Below, in pieces: positions 11,346 through 23,300 of a stretch of 64,000 nucleotides of DNA. The position numbers and the translations under genes are program-made. The stretch is from Akebia trifoliata (Eukaryota > Streptophyta > Magnoliopsida > Ranunculales > Lardizabalaceae): assembly GCA_017979445.1 (NCBI GenBank), contig CM030717.1, positions 23,113,288-23,177,287 on the forward strand. Reading direction: 5' to 3'. Below the pieces are notes generated by a model. That model was given only the letters and a program-made list of their open reading frames with translations. It was not told where the DNA came from and ran no database searches. Position 1 is the first letter of the stretch. The number at the start of each line of letters is the position of its first letter.

Positions 11346-11990
11346 TTAAGATGTAGAATAAATCAAGATGTTATCTATGAATACGATAATAAATCTATCA
11401 AAGTGGTCCCAAAATATTTGGTGCATAAGAAGATTAATAAATGTTATCAGTGCATTCGTTAGACTGAAAAATATAACTAGATACTCGACGTGTCCTATCC
11501 TGGTAATGCAGTTTTTGAAATATCCGTTTCCTAGATTTTCAATTGGTGGTACCCAAATCACAAATCGATCTTAAAAAAATATTGGGCACCCTACAATTGA
11601 TCAAACAAGTCATTAATGCATTGAAGGGGGTATTTATTTTTTATGGTCATTTGATTTAGCTTATAGTAGTCAATGCATAATCAGAGTGACCCATCATTCT
11701 TCTTGATGAACAAAATTGGTGCTCCCCATGGTGAGGAACTTGGTCAAATAAACCCCAAGCTTTTAAGCTAGTCAATTTGTGCTTTCAACTCTCGGATTTC
11801 TACTAGGGCCATTCGATATGGTATAATAGAAATAGACCCTATGCCTGGGACCAAATCAATCGAGAATTTTATCTCCCGACACGGCAGCAAACCCAGTAAT
11901 TTTTTTGCGAAAACATCCCCAAATTCCTTGACTATCTCTACCATATCCATTGACGTCTCTATCTCTGACACCCTCAAATTTTCCAACTAC
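11346..11990 (-). pseudogene. Chromovirus RT core
   Basis: The 11768-11986 segment carries the RT entry (EFGDVFAKKL, EIKFSIDLVPGIGSISIIPYRMA). The 11346-11561 segment carries the palm with FIDN in place of the catalytic F(V/I)DD, so the second aspartate of the pair is lost. Between them the PKKDGS..VDYR region (about 11620-11760) can be followed only with mutations. Confidence 0.75.
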
Positions 11991-12292
11991 TTGTATGGAG
12001 AGTCATCTCTTCTGTAGCTGGATCCTTGAACTTTGACCCTCAGATACCCCAATCTCCTAAGAATAATTGATCTCATGAAGTAATCAACATGGACTTGATT
12101 TTGTACTAATCAATCCATCCCTAAAATAATGTCAAAGTCACAATAGTCAAGTAACATTAGATCGGTAATCATTTCCCAATCCTCTATCCTAATTACATAG
12201 TCTCAATATAATTTCTGGGCTACCTGACGGTCTTCCAATGGTGTAGATAATTTCAATGCTTGGGTTGTGTCAAAAAATCTTAAGTCTAGCAA

Positions 12293-12530
12293 CTATGCAA
12301 TCTTAGTAGAAACGTATGATCTAGAGGAACCAATATCAAACAAAACTTGAATTTTAACATTATAGATTAAAATTGTACATTCCAACCCTTCATCTGAAAT
12401 AGGTACCTCTTCTTGGGTCAAATGATATGCCCTACCCTGGTGTCTAGGAATAATCCCTACTTGTGATCGTAATAAAAGACACTCTCTACTGAAATGTCTC
12501 ATATGTCCGCACGTGAAGCATGTCGACGAT
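12293..12530 (-). pseudogene. Chromovirus zinc knuckle and protease
   Basis: On the - strand at about 12486-12530 the knuckle CFTCGHMRHFSREC fits CX2CX4HX4C. It is followed by GRAYHLTQEE and by VLFDIGSSRSYVS, the protease active-site box with DIG in place of D(T/S)G. The order knuckle-protease matches Ty3/gypsy chromoviruses. Confidence 0.7.
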
Positions 12531-14830
12531 CTTGCCTGTATTGGTCTTGGTAAAACAAATAGTCAGTAGACTGGAGCTTGCGATCTTTAAATCTGCCATG
12601 TTGATCCCCTTGGCCCTAATGACCATACTAGAGCCCAACTACTCTATAGCTCGTCGATGGAGGAATTCTGTACTACAGATATGCTGTCTTAGAGGCATTC
12701 AGCCTCGAATACATCGCTCACTTGGTTGGATCTGATCTTGGAGGAAAAGAAGTCTAGGGTCTGTTGGTTTGCCCCCTAAAAGTCTATAGCTCCATCTCCT
12801 CTCATTCAACTCTCTAAGCTCAACTCATCATATCTTTATAATTGGTGGTCTCAATCACTGTCATCCTGGCCTTTAGAGAGGGTTGTAATCCCTTGAAAAA
12901 TCTATAGGCCTTCTATAGATCTGTCAGAATGATCTCGGGCACGTATCGCGACAATCGGGTAAACTTCAACTCATAATTGATAATCGATAGGTTACCCTAT
13001 ACCAATCCCAAAAACTACTGGTGCTTGGCTTCTCGATCCATCTTAGATATGAATCTATCAAGAAACATCCTCTCGAAGTCCACCCACTCAAATGGTCCAT
13101 CACCCATTATGTTATTCTCATAACCCTACCAATGACTGGCATCCTGGTTTGATTGAAATGTGGCCACCGTCACCCATTGATATCTTGGGCACTGCATGGC
13201 GCTCAAAATATCATGGGTCTTTAAAACCCACTCCTCGATCTCAGTCAAATCGGAAAAACCTCAAAATCTTGGTGGATGTAGCCATTGAAAATTCTATAAC
13301 CACATCGCGGGATCTGCTTGTCATTGGGGTTGGGGAACTCTCTCATCCCTCAAGGGCACAACTAGTGGTTGTGGTCCCTGTTGTAGAACCTAGGATGAAA
13401 TAAAGTTTACCCCCTATGAAGAAGCCTAGTTCTCCCTCAACTCAGTCACTTCTTTGGCTAGCCTGGTTTGTGAGTTGATCATTTCCTCCCTGACTTGGCC
13501 TAAGACTCGGCCAACTGTCTCAGTAATTTCCTCAACAATCTCTAGCCCCAACATCGTGATATCTCTTATCTGAAACAGGTACCTCCTCCAAGTGCAAACC
13601 TTCCAACACTTCATTTGAAGCAAGTATCTCCTCTTGGGTCAGATGATATGTCCTACCCTAGGGTCTAGGAACAACCCTTGCCTGTGATCGTAATAGAGAG
13701 CACTCTCTATTGAAATGTCCCACTTGTCCATACGTGAAACATGTTGACACTCCCACTTGTATGGGTCTCGATGGAACGGACGGTCGGTATATTGGAGCCT
13801 GCGGTCTCTGAATCTTCCATGTTGGTCCCCTTAGCCATGATGGCTCACTAGAGCCGCAACTACTCTATAGCTCAATGATGGAGGAACTATGTACTACGGA
13901 TATGCTAACCTAAAGGCACTCAACATGGAATACATCAAATTTTTGGCCGAATCTGATCTTGGAGGAAAAGAAGTCTAGGGTCTGCTGGTTTGCCCCTTAG
14001 AAGTCTAGGGTCTGCTGGTTTGCCCCTTAGAAGTCTATAGCTCTATCTCCTCCTACTCAACTCTCTAAGTTCAAATCATTGTGTCTCTGTAACGGTTGGT
14101 CTCAATCACCGACATCCTGACCCTTAAATAGGGTTGTAATCCCCTGAAAAATCTATAGGCCTTATGTAGATCTGTTAGAATGAGCTCGAGCGTGTATCGC
14201 GACAATTGGGTGAACTTCAACTCATAGTTGGTAACCAATAGGTTATCCTACACAATCCCAAAAACTCATGGTATTTGATCTCTCGAGTCGTCTTAGATAT
14301 GAATCTATCAAGAAACATCTTTTTAAAGTCCATCAACTCAAATGGTCTATCATTCATTACGTTTTTCTCGAAATGCCACAAATGATTAGCCTCCTTGTCA
14401 AACTGAAATGTGGCTACCGTCACTTACTGATCTCTCAGGCACTACATGGTGCTCAAAATATCACGAGTTTTTAAAACCCAGTCCTTGACCTCAGTCGGAT
14501 CAGAAGAACCTCCAAATCTTGGTGGATGTAGCTATTAAAAATTTTGTAACCACATCCCCGAATCTACCTGTCCTTGGGGTTGGGGAGCTCTCTTATCCCT
14601 TAAGGGCACAACTTATGGCCTTGGTCCCTATGATGGAACTTGGGGTGGACTAGGGTCTACCCCTTGTGAAAAAGTCTGGCGCTCCTTCAACTCAGCTACT
14701 TCTTCGGCTAGCCTGGTCTGTGACTCGGTCATTTCTTAAATGCACTTGGTCTGAGACTCGGCCATCTATCCCATAAACTTCATCAACAGTGTTATCATAT
14801 CGGGGGTCTGATCTGAAGCCTGTCCCATTT
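12390..14830 (-). repeat. ~1.2-kb tandem duplication of gag to zinc knuckle
   Basis: The sequence of about 12400-13560 is repeated at about 13625-14810 with roughly 1220 bp spacing. Landmarks are CACTCTCTA.TGAAATGTC at 12480 and 13700, GTCTATAGCTC.ATCTCCTC at 12781 and 14031, and GGTTGTAATCCC.TGAAAAATC at 12883 and 14132. In the outer copy the second knuckle cysteine has become tyrosine (CFTYGQVGHFNREC). Confidence 0.8.
13971..14030. repeat. Perfect 30-bp direct duplication
   Basis: The 30 bases at 13971-14000 (AAGTCTAGGG...CCCCTTAG) are repeated exactly at 14001-14030. The inner duplicated gag copy has a single equivalent, so this is a later local event. Confidence 0.9.
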
Positions 14831-15088
14831 CGACTGCGATTCAGTCTCTCTTTCGATCTATGCCTCGTCTACTCATCTCTTCTCTATTTATTAGCAATAA
14901 AGGAACCTATCAGGATAAGACAAATCTCGTTCTTATAAACACATCAATTATTCTCTTAACTCAAAATTTAGTAATGGAAACCATTTCCATTACTAACGAA
15001 ATGAACCTATGATCTTATCATACGTTTACAAAGCTCTACGGACTTCTAGACATAGAGGAGCTCGTAATCCCAATATGAAATTACTAAT

Positions 15089-15102
15089 GAGCTCTGATAC
15101 AA
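15089..15102 (-). promoter_or_regulatory. Primer-binding site (initiator tRNA-Met type)
   Basis: On the - strand the bases read TGTATCAGAGCTC following CACCACAGAGT. This resembles the TGGTATCAGAGC site of chromoviruses with one base lost. It lies between the LTR end (GGGCACCACA) on the right and gag on the left, confirming the - orientation of the 10950-14890 element. Confidence 0.65.
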
Positions 15103-15104
15103 CT

Positions 15105-16302
15105 CTGTGGTGCCCCGGGAACACTAACATAGATCTCAAGGTACTAGGTGGCGCATCGAGACTTCGACATGGTTTCCTCTATATATGTTAGCATTCCAAG
15201 GCACACGACAACTTGATAAATCATATATAAAAAATCCTATATATACATATATGCCAAAAATGTAGCAGCAGAAGGCTGTAAACACCGAACAACATAAAGA
15301 TAAATCAAAGTATGGAAAGAGCAAAAATATACAAGATTACAAAAAATGTCCTTTCACTAACAGAGTCCTAACTCTCAACCCAAAATCTATATAAAACTTG
15401 TACATACTAATGCGACTAGATATAGTTCCAATACTCCCCAGGTAACGGACTCTAATCGTCTATATGACCAACTAGATGCTCTTCACTTTCCGACTCTACG
15501 CCCACCTCGAAAATTGCAGGTTCTGAAATTAAAAAAAAACATAAAAAAATGGTGAGTAAAAATGGTTACTCAGTAAGTAAACAAATAATTCCCACCAATA
15601 ACCTCTCCAAGCATAAACGAGTAAGTATTCTCAATCATTTCAATGCATGCATAGTTTTACAAGATAAACTACGATTAACTGGTACATATAACTAGGAATG
15701 TGCAATTAAACAGTTAAAATTCACATTACAACAAGTGACAATACTTATAATATAACATTCTCTTTTTATACAATTCTAATTGATAACATTGAAACAATAA
15801 ACATGTTTTTCAATTTATAATCCAAAATAGAACAACAGACACATAATACTCAATGGTGTAGTAGTGGAATTAGAGACTTAGGATTCTACAACTGGTTCGT
15901 TCCCAGTCGGGACATAATGTTCCAATCTTTTACTGGTTTTTAATTTATGATTTTGTAGTCGATTATTGCAACTTACCACCTTGGGTTGATCATTTATCTT
16001 GCTCAAGTTAGCTATTCGATGTGTCAAAACGTTTGATTACTATAGATTGTTAGTGATCACTGACCAATCATCTTTGTCTATACCTATCAGGTGTGCATGT
16101 GATTCCCATTATATATCTCCATTCGTGTACGACTACCTTTACATTACAAGTTCATTAGTAAAGATAAAAATGAATAAACCTGAATTCTAGTTGTGACTAC
16201 ACTTTCATACATGTCCCATACCACGTATGAGCTTAGTTGTCCCTACCGTACATCCTAGGATAGTACATCATTCCGAATGATATGACAGATTATCCCTTCA
16301 AG

Positions 16303-16366
<64 letters not shown>

Positions 16367-18110
16367 TTTTCTTTCAAAGAAACAATAACTTAACATTATA
16401 GAGTTGAAAATGGATATCCAATTTTCTATTATACAATCGTAGTCCCTCGGCCTAAATTAAATAATAGTACGAAAACTAAACTAGCGCCTTGCACTAATAG
16501 AAAATAAATAAACATGCACCAAAAAGTAAATAACCCCTAGATATCTTTTCATCAACTCATATATAATATCATAATGTAAAATGCCGACATCACCCCTCAG
16601 GTGTGATTATGACATTTTACCATTTCATCATTTTTCCCATTTTTAGTATTTTCACTTCTTGGTTCTTCGAATACCATTTTCTTTTTCCAAAATTTATCAA
16701 ACCATGTAAATTCCTTTAATACTAAATCATTTTCATGCTTTAAAATTCATTTTTGACTCTTTAACTAAAAACTATAGCGAATTTAGTTAAAAAGGGGTTT
16801 TAGAAATACACAGAAATCAAATTGTCAAAATCAGCTCTAGCAACAACTGGTTGTGGCAGAACCATGTTTCTGGCGGTAGCACCGCTAATTGTGCCGACAA
16901 AACTGGTATTTTACAAAAAAATTGGATTTTCATCCAATTTTTTAGATTCCTTCCTCGTTTCTTGGATTTATTGCCCCACCCACGTATCAATTTTTTAAAT
17001 ATGATTAAAACACATCAAATATGTAGGTCTCGCATGAATTTAAAATAACAACAAAGAATTCTACGAATGAGAATACATTATAAGTTTTGTTGGAAATCTA
17101 AATGCAATTTTCAAAATCTATGATTACTAATAGGAATTGAGAGTCCTCTACCAAAGATCATGGTTGTCGGAAGTGAAGGGCAAGCATGGAAATCAAGGTA
17201 AATTAGCACGAAAATTGAAGTTTGATGGATTTGGTTACAAAACAATTGGCGATTTGCGAAGCTCTTGATGATAACGTTTTCTTACCTTTCTAGAATGGAG
17301 ATAAACTTGCTTCTTAGTAGATGAAACCCCGAGTGGAAGGTATCGAAACCCACTTGCTAGTTTTTTGTGGGAGACGGAAAAGAAGAAAGAGAAATGAGAA
17401 TAAAAAATGGTTGAAACCTAAAGCTCATTGATACCGACAACTTCTTGTTTTTCGTCGACAATCAATTAGGACTCATTCACAATGGATCTTTATGAAAAGG
17501 GGTGAAAATCCTTAGTTGTTTTAAGAGGCTGGGTTTCAAGCTTGTTGGAGAGAAGATTAAAATAAAAAGAACTTAAAGTTCTTTTATTTATAAGGACTTG
17601 AGGGAAAAATAGGTATTTTCCTATCTTGTTTTTATTGTTAGAAATATCTCGACTTCCCAGGCCCGGAAATCGACGAATAAGTACTCCATTCTTGATAAAT
17701 TTTTGTTGCAAACCTAACGGTGCGATCAGATTTCACAAATTCTCGCTCTAATAAAAATTCACCTTTTAAGGTTCCGTCCGACATGGAAATCAAGGATTCT
17801 ATAAATTTTTCATCCGAACTCGAATACGAGCATGCTTACAGGCTAAAGTATGTTTTTCGGTCATTTTGAATTCATTGGCTAAGTCAATTTTCTTTAAAAA
17901 TAAACATAAATTTTTTTGAAGGTTTTAACCTAAGTCCCTCTTTCAGAATTTTCCCAAAATTCTACTATTTGATTTTTCTCGAGATACAAATTAAAAACTC
18001 AGGATATATATATTGGAAAATTTTCATTTCAAAGTTTATAGAATTTCGTTCTCTACTACCTTGAAGCATCAGATCGTGATTCTAGATGCCACTAGGTGAG
18101 CCCAAGGACC
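15105..18110 (-). mobile_element. Probable 5' LTR of the chromovirus-like element
   Basis: The sequence right of the primer-binding site ends (on the - strand) with ...GGGGCACCACA, a usual LTR 3' end. The outer limit cannot be fixed because the partner LTR is missing. I extend it to about 18110, since the stretch 17760-18090 (TTAGGTT.., GAACGAAATTC, AATTTTCCAA on the - strand) looks like the U3 of this LTR type. It contains a TA microsatellite at 16308-16362 and no gene. A full LTR of 3 kb would be long, so later insertions are likely. Confidence 0.35.
16308..16362. repeat. TA microsatellite
   Basis: An uninterrupted (TA) run of about 27 units. Confidence 0.95.
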
Positions 18111-18535
18111 CTTAGTAAAGTTGGAATCCTTATTAACTTAGTAAGGCTAGTTGGACTAAAAAATTAAGGGGTGCTAATGCTTGGAAGAATCACCATTCAT
18201 TAAGTAATTTTCCCTTCTTTTTTAGGGGTAATTAGTCAAAGAACCTAGGTGGAGAGATTTCTTTCTAATTAGTCCCTAAGTATTAGGTCTTCTCTTAATA
18301 GTTTATTCAGTAAAAAAAATTCTAATCATTTATGAGCCCTGCTTCCCACATTTCTCACGATTGAAATGTCAAAACTACCCTAACCGTTTGATTTCACCAT
18401 TTTTGTAAAAAAAATAAATTGGATTTTTGGCATCCCAGAAAAGTTTCATAGACTCCATTGTGACGGAAAATATGTGAGAGTGAAGAAGTCATTTTCAAGT
18501 CTTTTGAAGACGTATGTAAAACATTAGGTTTTTTT

Positions 18536-18540
<5 letters not shown>

Positions 18541-18566
<26 letters not shown>
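18541..18566. repeat. TA microsatellite
   Basis: An AT/TA run of about 13 units in otherwise featureless sequence. I see no gene in 18110-19180. Confidence 0.9.
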
Positions 18567-18571
<5 letters not shown>

Positions 18572-18719
18572 TTTGGTTTTGGATGAAAATCAATCAAGGA
18601 TGGTTCTTTTGGTTTGAAATCATCTACATAAGTTGTTCTGTCAAGTTTTTAATCAATATTTCCATATGTTTTAGTCGAAAAAACTTGAAAAACAAAAACA
18701 TGTGGATTTTACCAACATC

Positions 18720-18885
18720 AAACCCACCACTTTTTATTATTGAGTTCAACATTTTTATAGACGAGTTCGACATTCTTTTTTAAAATTTTCATATTCAAAT
18801 AAAAAATGTTGAACTCGACAATAAATAAAAAGTGGTTAGCTCAACAATAAAAATGTTGCACTCGACAATAAATAAAAAGTGGGAC
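18720..18885. repeat. Imperfect inverted and direct repeat block
   Basis: A CCACTTTTTATTATTGAGTTCAACATTTT-type arm (about 18725-18756) is answered by its inverse around 18806-18835 (AAAATGTTGAACTCGACAATAAATAAAAAGTGG, read in shorter matches). A further direct copy ends near 18880. The arms could form a hairpin of about 30 bp. Confidence 0.6.
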
Positions 18886-19180
18886 AATATGTAAATATTT
18901 TGGAATTTCAACTTCATTCTTCATTTTTGTTGTAAATTATCGAAATGGATAAATAAAATATATCTAATTATTCCAAATTAGAAGTATATCATTTCCATTC
19001 GTCATCCACGATAAAATTTTTTTGCCAAAAATGATTGCAATTGTAGTTCGAAAACTGAAGAAGATGAGGAAAGGGATAGTTTAGGTATTTCAAGAATATT
19101 ATGACATGAGATAAGGATGATAAACCATTAAGAAATAAAAAATTTACTTAATGAACTATCAAGTTACCGCCCAAACCTTA

Positions 19181-20193
19181 GGGTGTGTTTATAAGCGGGA
19201 GATAATTGGAGTTGGAGTTGTTGGAGTTTATTCTAATCCCTTAAATGAACTCTAGTGTTTGGTTTCCTATAGGAATTCAGTGAATAAATTATTTATATTT
19301 GATTAAGATTTGATATAACTCTACTTATCAAAAAAAAAAAAAAAGATTTGATATAACTCCACTATTACTTGGAAAATATTGTCATACTTAATAAAATTCA
19401 ATTGAGTCGGCTAGATTTTTTATATTTTGATAAAATAATTAGTTTTTGATAATTTAAATATTTGTTATCTTAAATAAATATGATTTTGTGATGAAATATA
19501 TTTTGATTTAGGGTTTAAAATGGGTCGAGTTCAGGTCGGATATGAGTATATCCACATCTAGATCTATATTTGAATCTGACTTAGATCTTATTAGCTAAAA
19601 CCATATCTAAACCATACTGAAATTATAATTTATTTATTTTTTTAAGAATTCCTGTTATATTAAAATAGTAGATAAAAGATATTTTGAAACGTAAAAAAAT
19701 AATTTTCAAAGCAATAGATTATTTGGATCTAGGCAGATATAAGAATGGATCTGTATCTGACCCAGATTCAACTCGGGTTAAGGGACATCAACCCATATTT
19801 TATTTAGATCTATTCCAAGGGTCCAAATCCACTAAATTTGGATTCAGATCACTCGAATTTTAGATAAAATCTGACCCATTTTATGTCTTGTTCTAATCAC
19901 TTTATTTTTTTTTAAATTATAATTATTTAAATAAAAATATAATATAAATAATGTAAAGTGAGTTGAATGACAAATATACTAGATAACTCAAGTGAATCAA
20001 TTCGATTTTTGAGATTAAAGATTTGTACTTGAAAGTGTAAATATCACCCATAATGGTGGGAGTTGTAACTCATTTAAAAGTGGGAGCTGTGGACTTTTAG
20101 AGAGTTGCAATTCTATGGAGTTGATGAACCAAATAACCAATTAGAATTTTGAAGTGCGAGTTGTAACTCCAACTCTCATTTCCAAACACACCC
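19181..20193. mobile_element. PIF/Harbinger-like MITE upstream of GLY1
   Basis: A 1013-bp element with ends GGGTGTGTTT...AGTTGGAGTT and its inverse AACTCCAACT...AAACACACCC. Flanks are TTA on the left and ATA on the right, close to the 3-bp TWA duplications of the PIF/Harbinger superfamily (Tourist MITEs). There is no coding capacity. It contains a copy of a GGGTC-ended repeat (19516-19884). Its right end lies about 160 bp before the GLY1 start codon, so it sits in the promoter or leader region. Confidence 0.6.
19516..19884 (+). repeat. GGGTC-ended repeat, copy A
   Basis: It starts TAAAATGGGTC and ends GACCCATTTTA, so the ends are inverted. It contains words such as TTATTAGCTAAAACCATATC, TTTTCAAAGCAAT and CTAAATTTGGAT that recur in copies B (21211-21500) and C (28447-28985, inverted). 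It is non-coding and the superfamily is not identified. Confidence 0.6.
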
Positions 20194-20355
20194 ATAGTGA
20201 ATTTTCTTTAGAAAAAATAAATCCCTACTTTGTCCGGGTCCTTTTAAGTAATTTCCCCTTCTTTTTACTGGAATACGAATGGATATCTCTCGCGTCGCGC
20301 GGGGAACAAACGGTTATCCACATTTTACTGTACAATCGTCTCTTTCTCTAGTTTA

Positions 20356-23300
20356 ATGGCGGCCCTATTAGAACCAAAGCTGCACAACTCTTTTTCACAG
20401 TGCCGCAGATCTCACCATCTGAGACTCCAAAAGATACACTTAAAACCCATCTTCCTTCCTCTACTCTCTCCCGCCAAAACCTGCCCTTGTTCTGCTGTAA
20501 CCCTAGACCATCCTCCACAACCACCAAATGAAGATCCTAATTCTGTAAGCGAAGCTTCTGATAGTCGCAAAGACAGGCGAAAGGCAGTAAGAGTTGCTTG
20601 GGAGAAATTGGTTCGGTGGTCGCGCTCATGGCGCTCCAAGGCCAAGACCGACGTTCTTGAGCGCACCAACAAGGTTGGTTGGTTGGTTGCATATTTCTTT
20701 CTCCATTTTAAGCTTTTTCAGTTGGAACTTTATTTTGAGAACTTCTATTGGCACCCTAACTTTCACTTATTACACCCCAATTAAAAATAAAGATTTCGTG
20801 CGCAAAATGGCTGTTTTTTCATCCGAAAATTCCTTGATTATAAAAGTGACGAATTTACAGGAAAAACATGTTTCGGGAATTAAAATGAACAGGGTACCGG
20901 AACCAAAATTTTGTGTAAAAATTGGGTGTCAATAGTTTTCTTTTTTTTCTTTCTATTTTTTTGGTTTAGGATTTTATGAGCCTATTCATAATCCTAAACA
21001 ACTACAGAAATTGTTTGAATGTGTTATATATATAATCTGTTGTAATGTTGAGATTATAATTTGAGCCAAACCTTTGTTATGTTTGAAGTAATCTTTAATT
21101 GGGGTATGATAAATAATTTAAGAAATTGGGATGTTATAAGTAAAAGTTGGGATGCCAATAGCAGTTATCTCTCTCTCTCTTTCTCTATTCTTAGGACCTA
21201 AACAATAGGGCAAAAAATGGGTCTGATCCGGGTTGGGATTTAAGTATATCCATATTTAGATCCAATTAAAAAGCTCGGATCTGACTCTGATTGGGATCAT
21301 ACTTAGACCATATCCAAACCCATCAGCTAGATCAGTCAAGTTGAATTGCATTTCACATTAGAAGCATCCCTAGATTTCGAGAAATCATTCTTAGATTCGA
21401 GTCAGTAGGATTGGGTCAAGGGACACTAAACCATATTTGACCCGTTTTATTCGATCTGCTCCAAGAATCCAAACCCTCTAAATTTGGATTTATGTACTAC
21501 AAAACAATTGTAATTTCTAAATTAAAGTATTTTCGTTTATGTTTGTGTTGTTTTAATGGAGAATCTTTTTGAAGAAATTGGTTGTAAGTTATAACACAGT
21601 CCTTCTAAATCTAAATTGGTAGAATTTCGCTGTTTTGTGTGAGGAAATTGCTTTAATGTTTGACAACTTGGTTAAAGAAAAATCATACATTATTGGTTGT
21701 ACATTTGTCGTTAGTGCATTGTGATTGATGTAAATGTGTATTTATTTAGGTTGTGGTGCTTGGAGGTGGATCTTTTGGTACAGCAATGGCTGCTCATGTT
21801 GCTAATAATAAGGTTGAAATGGAGGTTAACATGCTCGTACGTGATCCTCATATTTGCCGATCAATTAATGAGAACCACTATAATTGGTAATTTGTTTATA
21901 CCACTGCATCTTATCTCAATATGGGTTATATATTGTATTATTGTTTAATATAATTTCATGGTACCCAAATTTTTTTTGCAATATATGTATTGTTACCTAC
22001 TTTCATATAGATATATTCACAAATGAATATGTATATACACATTTTACTATGAGGGTGACTGTGATTTGCTTCAAGAGTGGATTTTTTGGTAACTACACCA
22101 CTCAAATGTTTATCAAATATTGCGAAAAAGTTGCATCGATAAAAAGGAGTAATTTACCTACAGTTGAAAGAAGTTGATGTTCACCTAGTAAAACAATGTT
22201 GTAACCAAATTCAGATTATGGGATACAAGACAGTCAATTTAACTAGAAACAGTGAGCAATGGTTGTTTGTTATGAGTACGTTATACGCATGTACACCTAG
22301 ACAAAAAAATAATATAAGATCATATGGTACTAGGTAACGAAAAGGGAACTGTCATTCCATTAAGATGTTACAATAGGTTCTATATTTGTTGTTATCTGGG
22401 ATGTGTTATTCAAATTAATGTATTCTGCTTTTAGACTAAAACTACTAGTTATTTTACCCAATTTTTAAAGTAATGGTGACAAGGACGAGGACATTATTGG
22501 AATCATTTGGGCCACTTATTGGATCATTTTTATTGCATATATTTTACCCAATAAGGGATTGGACAGCCAGCCTTGTGGTTAGGATTTGTTTTATTTTTTA
22601 TTTTTTATTTTTATTTTTTGTTATTGAGGAGTATTTTGGATAGTTTAGGTATTTTATTTAACTACTATAAGTCTGTGTTTCTTTACTGTAGATTTACTTA
22701 ATGGTTAAGATTAGTTATAGTTATAGTAGGAGTCCATCTAATTAGAGTTTTAAGTTAATGTAATGTTTTAATCTTTTAGCATTTGATTTCACTAATAGTT
22801 GAGATTAGTTAGAGGGTTTTAGAAATCTTTATATGAACACTTCTTATTTAATTTTTTATTAGAAAATGATTAAATTTATAGAATTTTCTCTTTAATAAAC
22901 TCTCCATTGATTGGATTTGGTGTGAAGTCATCTTGGTGTGATTCTAAAAATCCTTGGTGTGATTCAAGGTAATCTTCTATCTTCTTTAATCTTTTTCCCT
23001 GATTTTAACCCATCAAGAACCCTCTAATCCCATTTGGAAATCCATCCCATTCTCCCTATACCATAAACACCTTATATCATTAATCTCTTGTCCAAACATA
23101 CTCCCTTCCCCTATTACCTATAAACCATTCACAATTAGGTAGTTTTAATCTTCTTTTTTTTATAGGTAAAATTTTTATTAATTGAAAAAAGGCGATGATT
23201 CAGATAACCATCCGTAGAAACACAAAGAAAAGTACACCATTATTCCGTACATACAGACATCCACCTAAATACAAACACCCCTTTGAAATCTGAATCTAAT

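Larger units (their letters stand above)
10950..14890 (-). pseudogene. Chromovirus-type Ty3/gypsy gag-pol remnant
   Basis: Read on the - strand from 14890 downwards: gag, CCHC knuckle, a second gag and knuckle, protease, and reverse transcriptase that breaks off near 10950. RNase H and integrase are missing. Gag shows TFQFDKEANHLWHFEKNV and FKKMFLDRFISKTTREIKYHEFL (14217-14423). RT shows GHVEYLVIFFSLTNALITF and FIIVFIDNILIYS (11346-11561), where the usual DD has become DN, then FLGHVVS and a YRRFI.GFS stretch with stops down to ~10960. Stops and frame changes occur throughout. Confidence 0.75.

Noticed and set aside
15089..15102. tRNA gene fragment
   Set aside because: The similarity to the initiator tRNA is the short primer-binding site of a retroelement; no cloverleaf is present.
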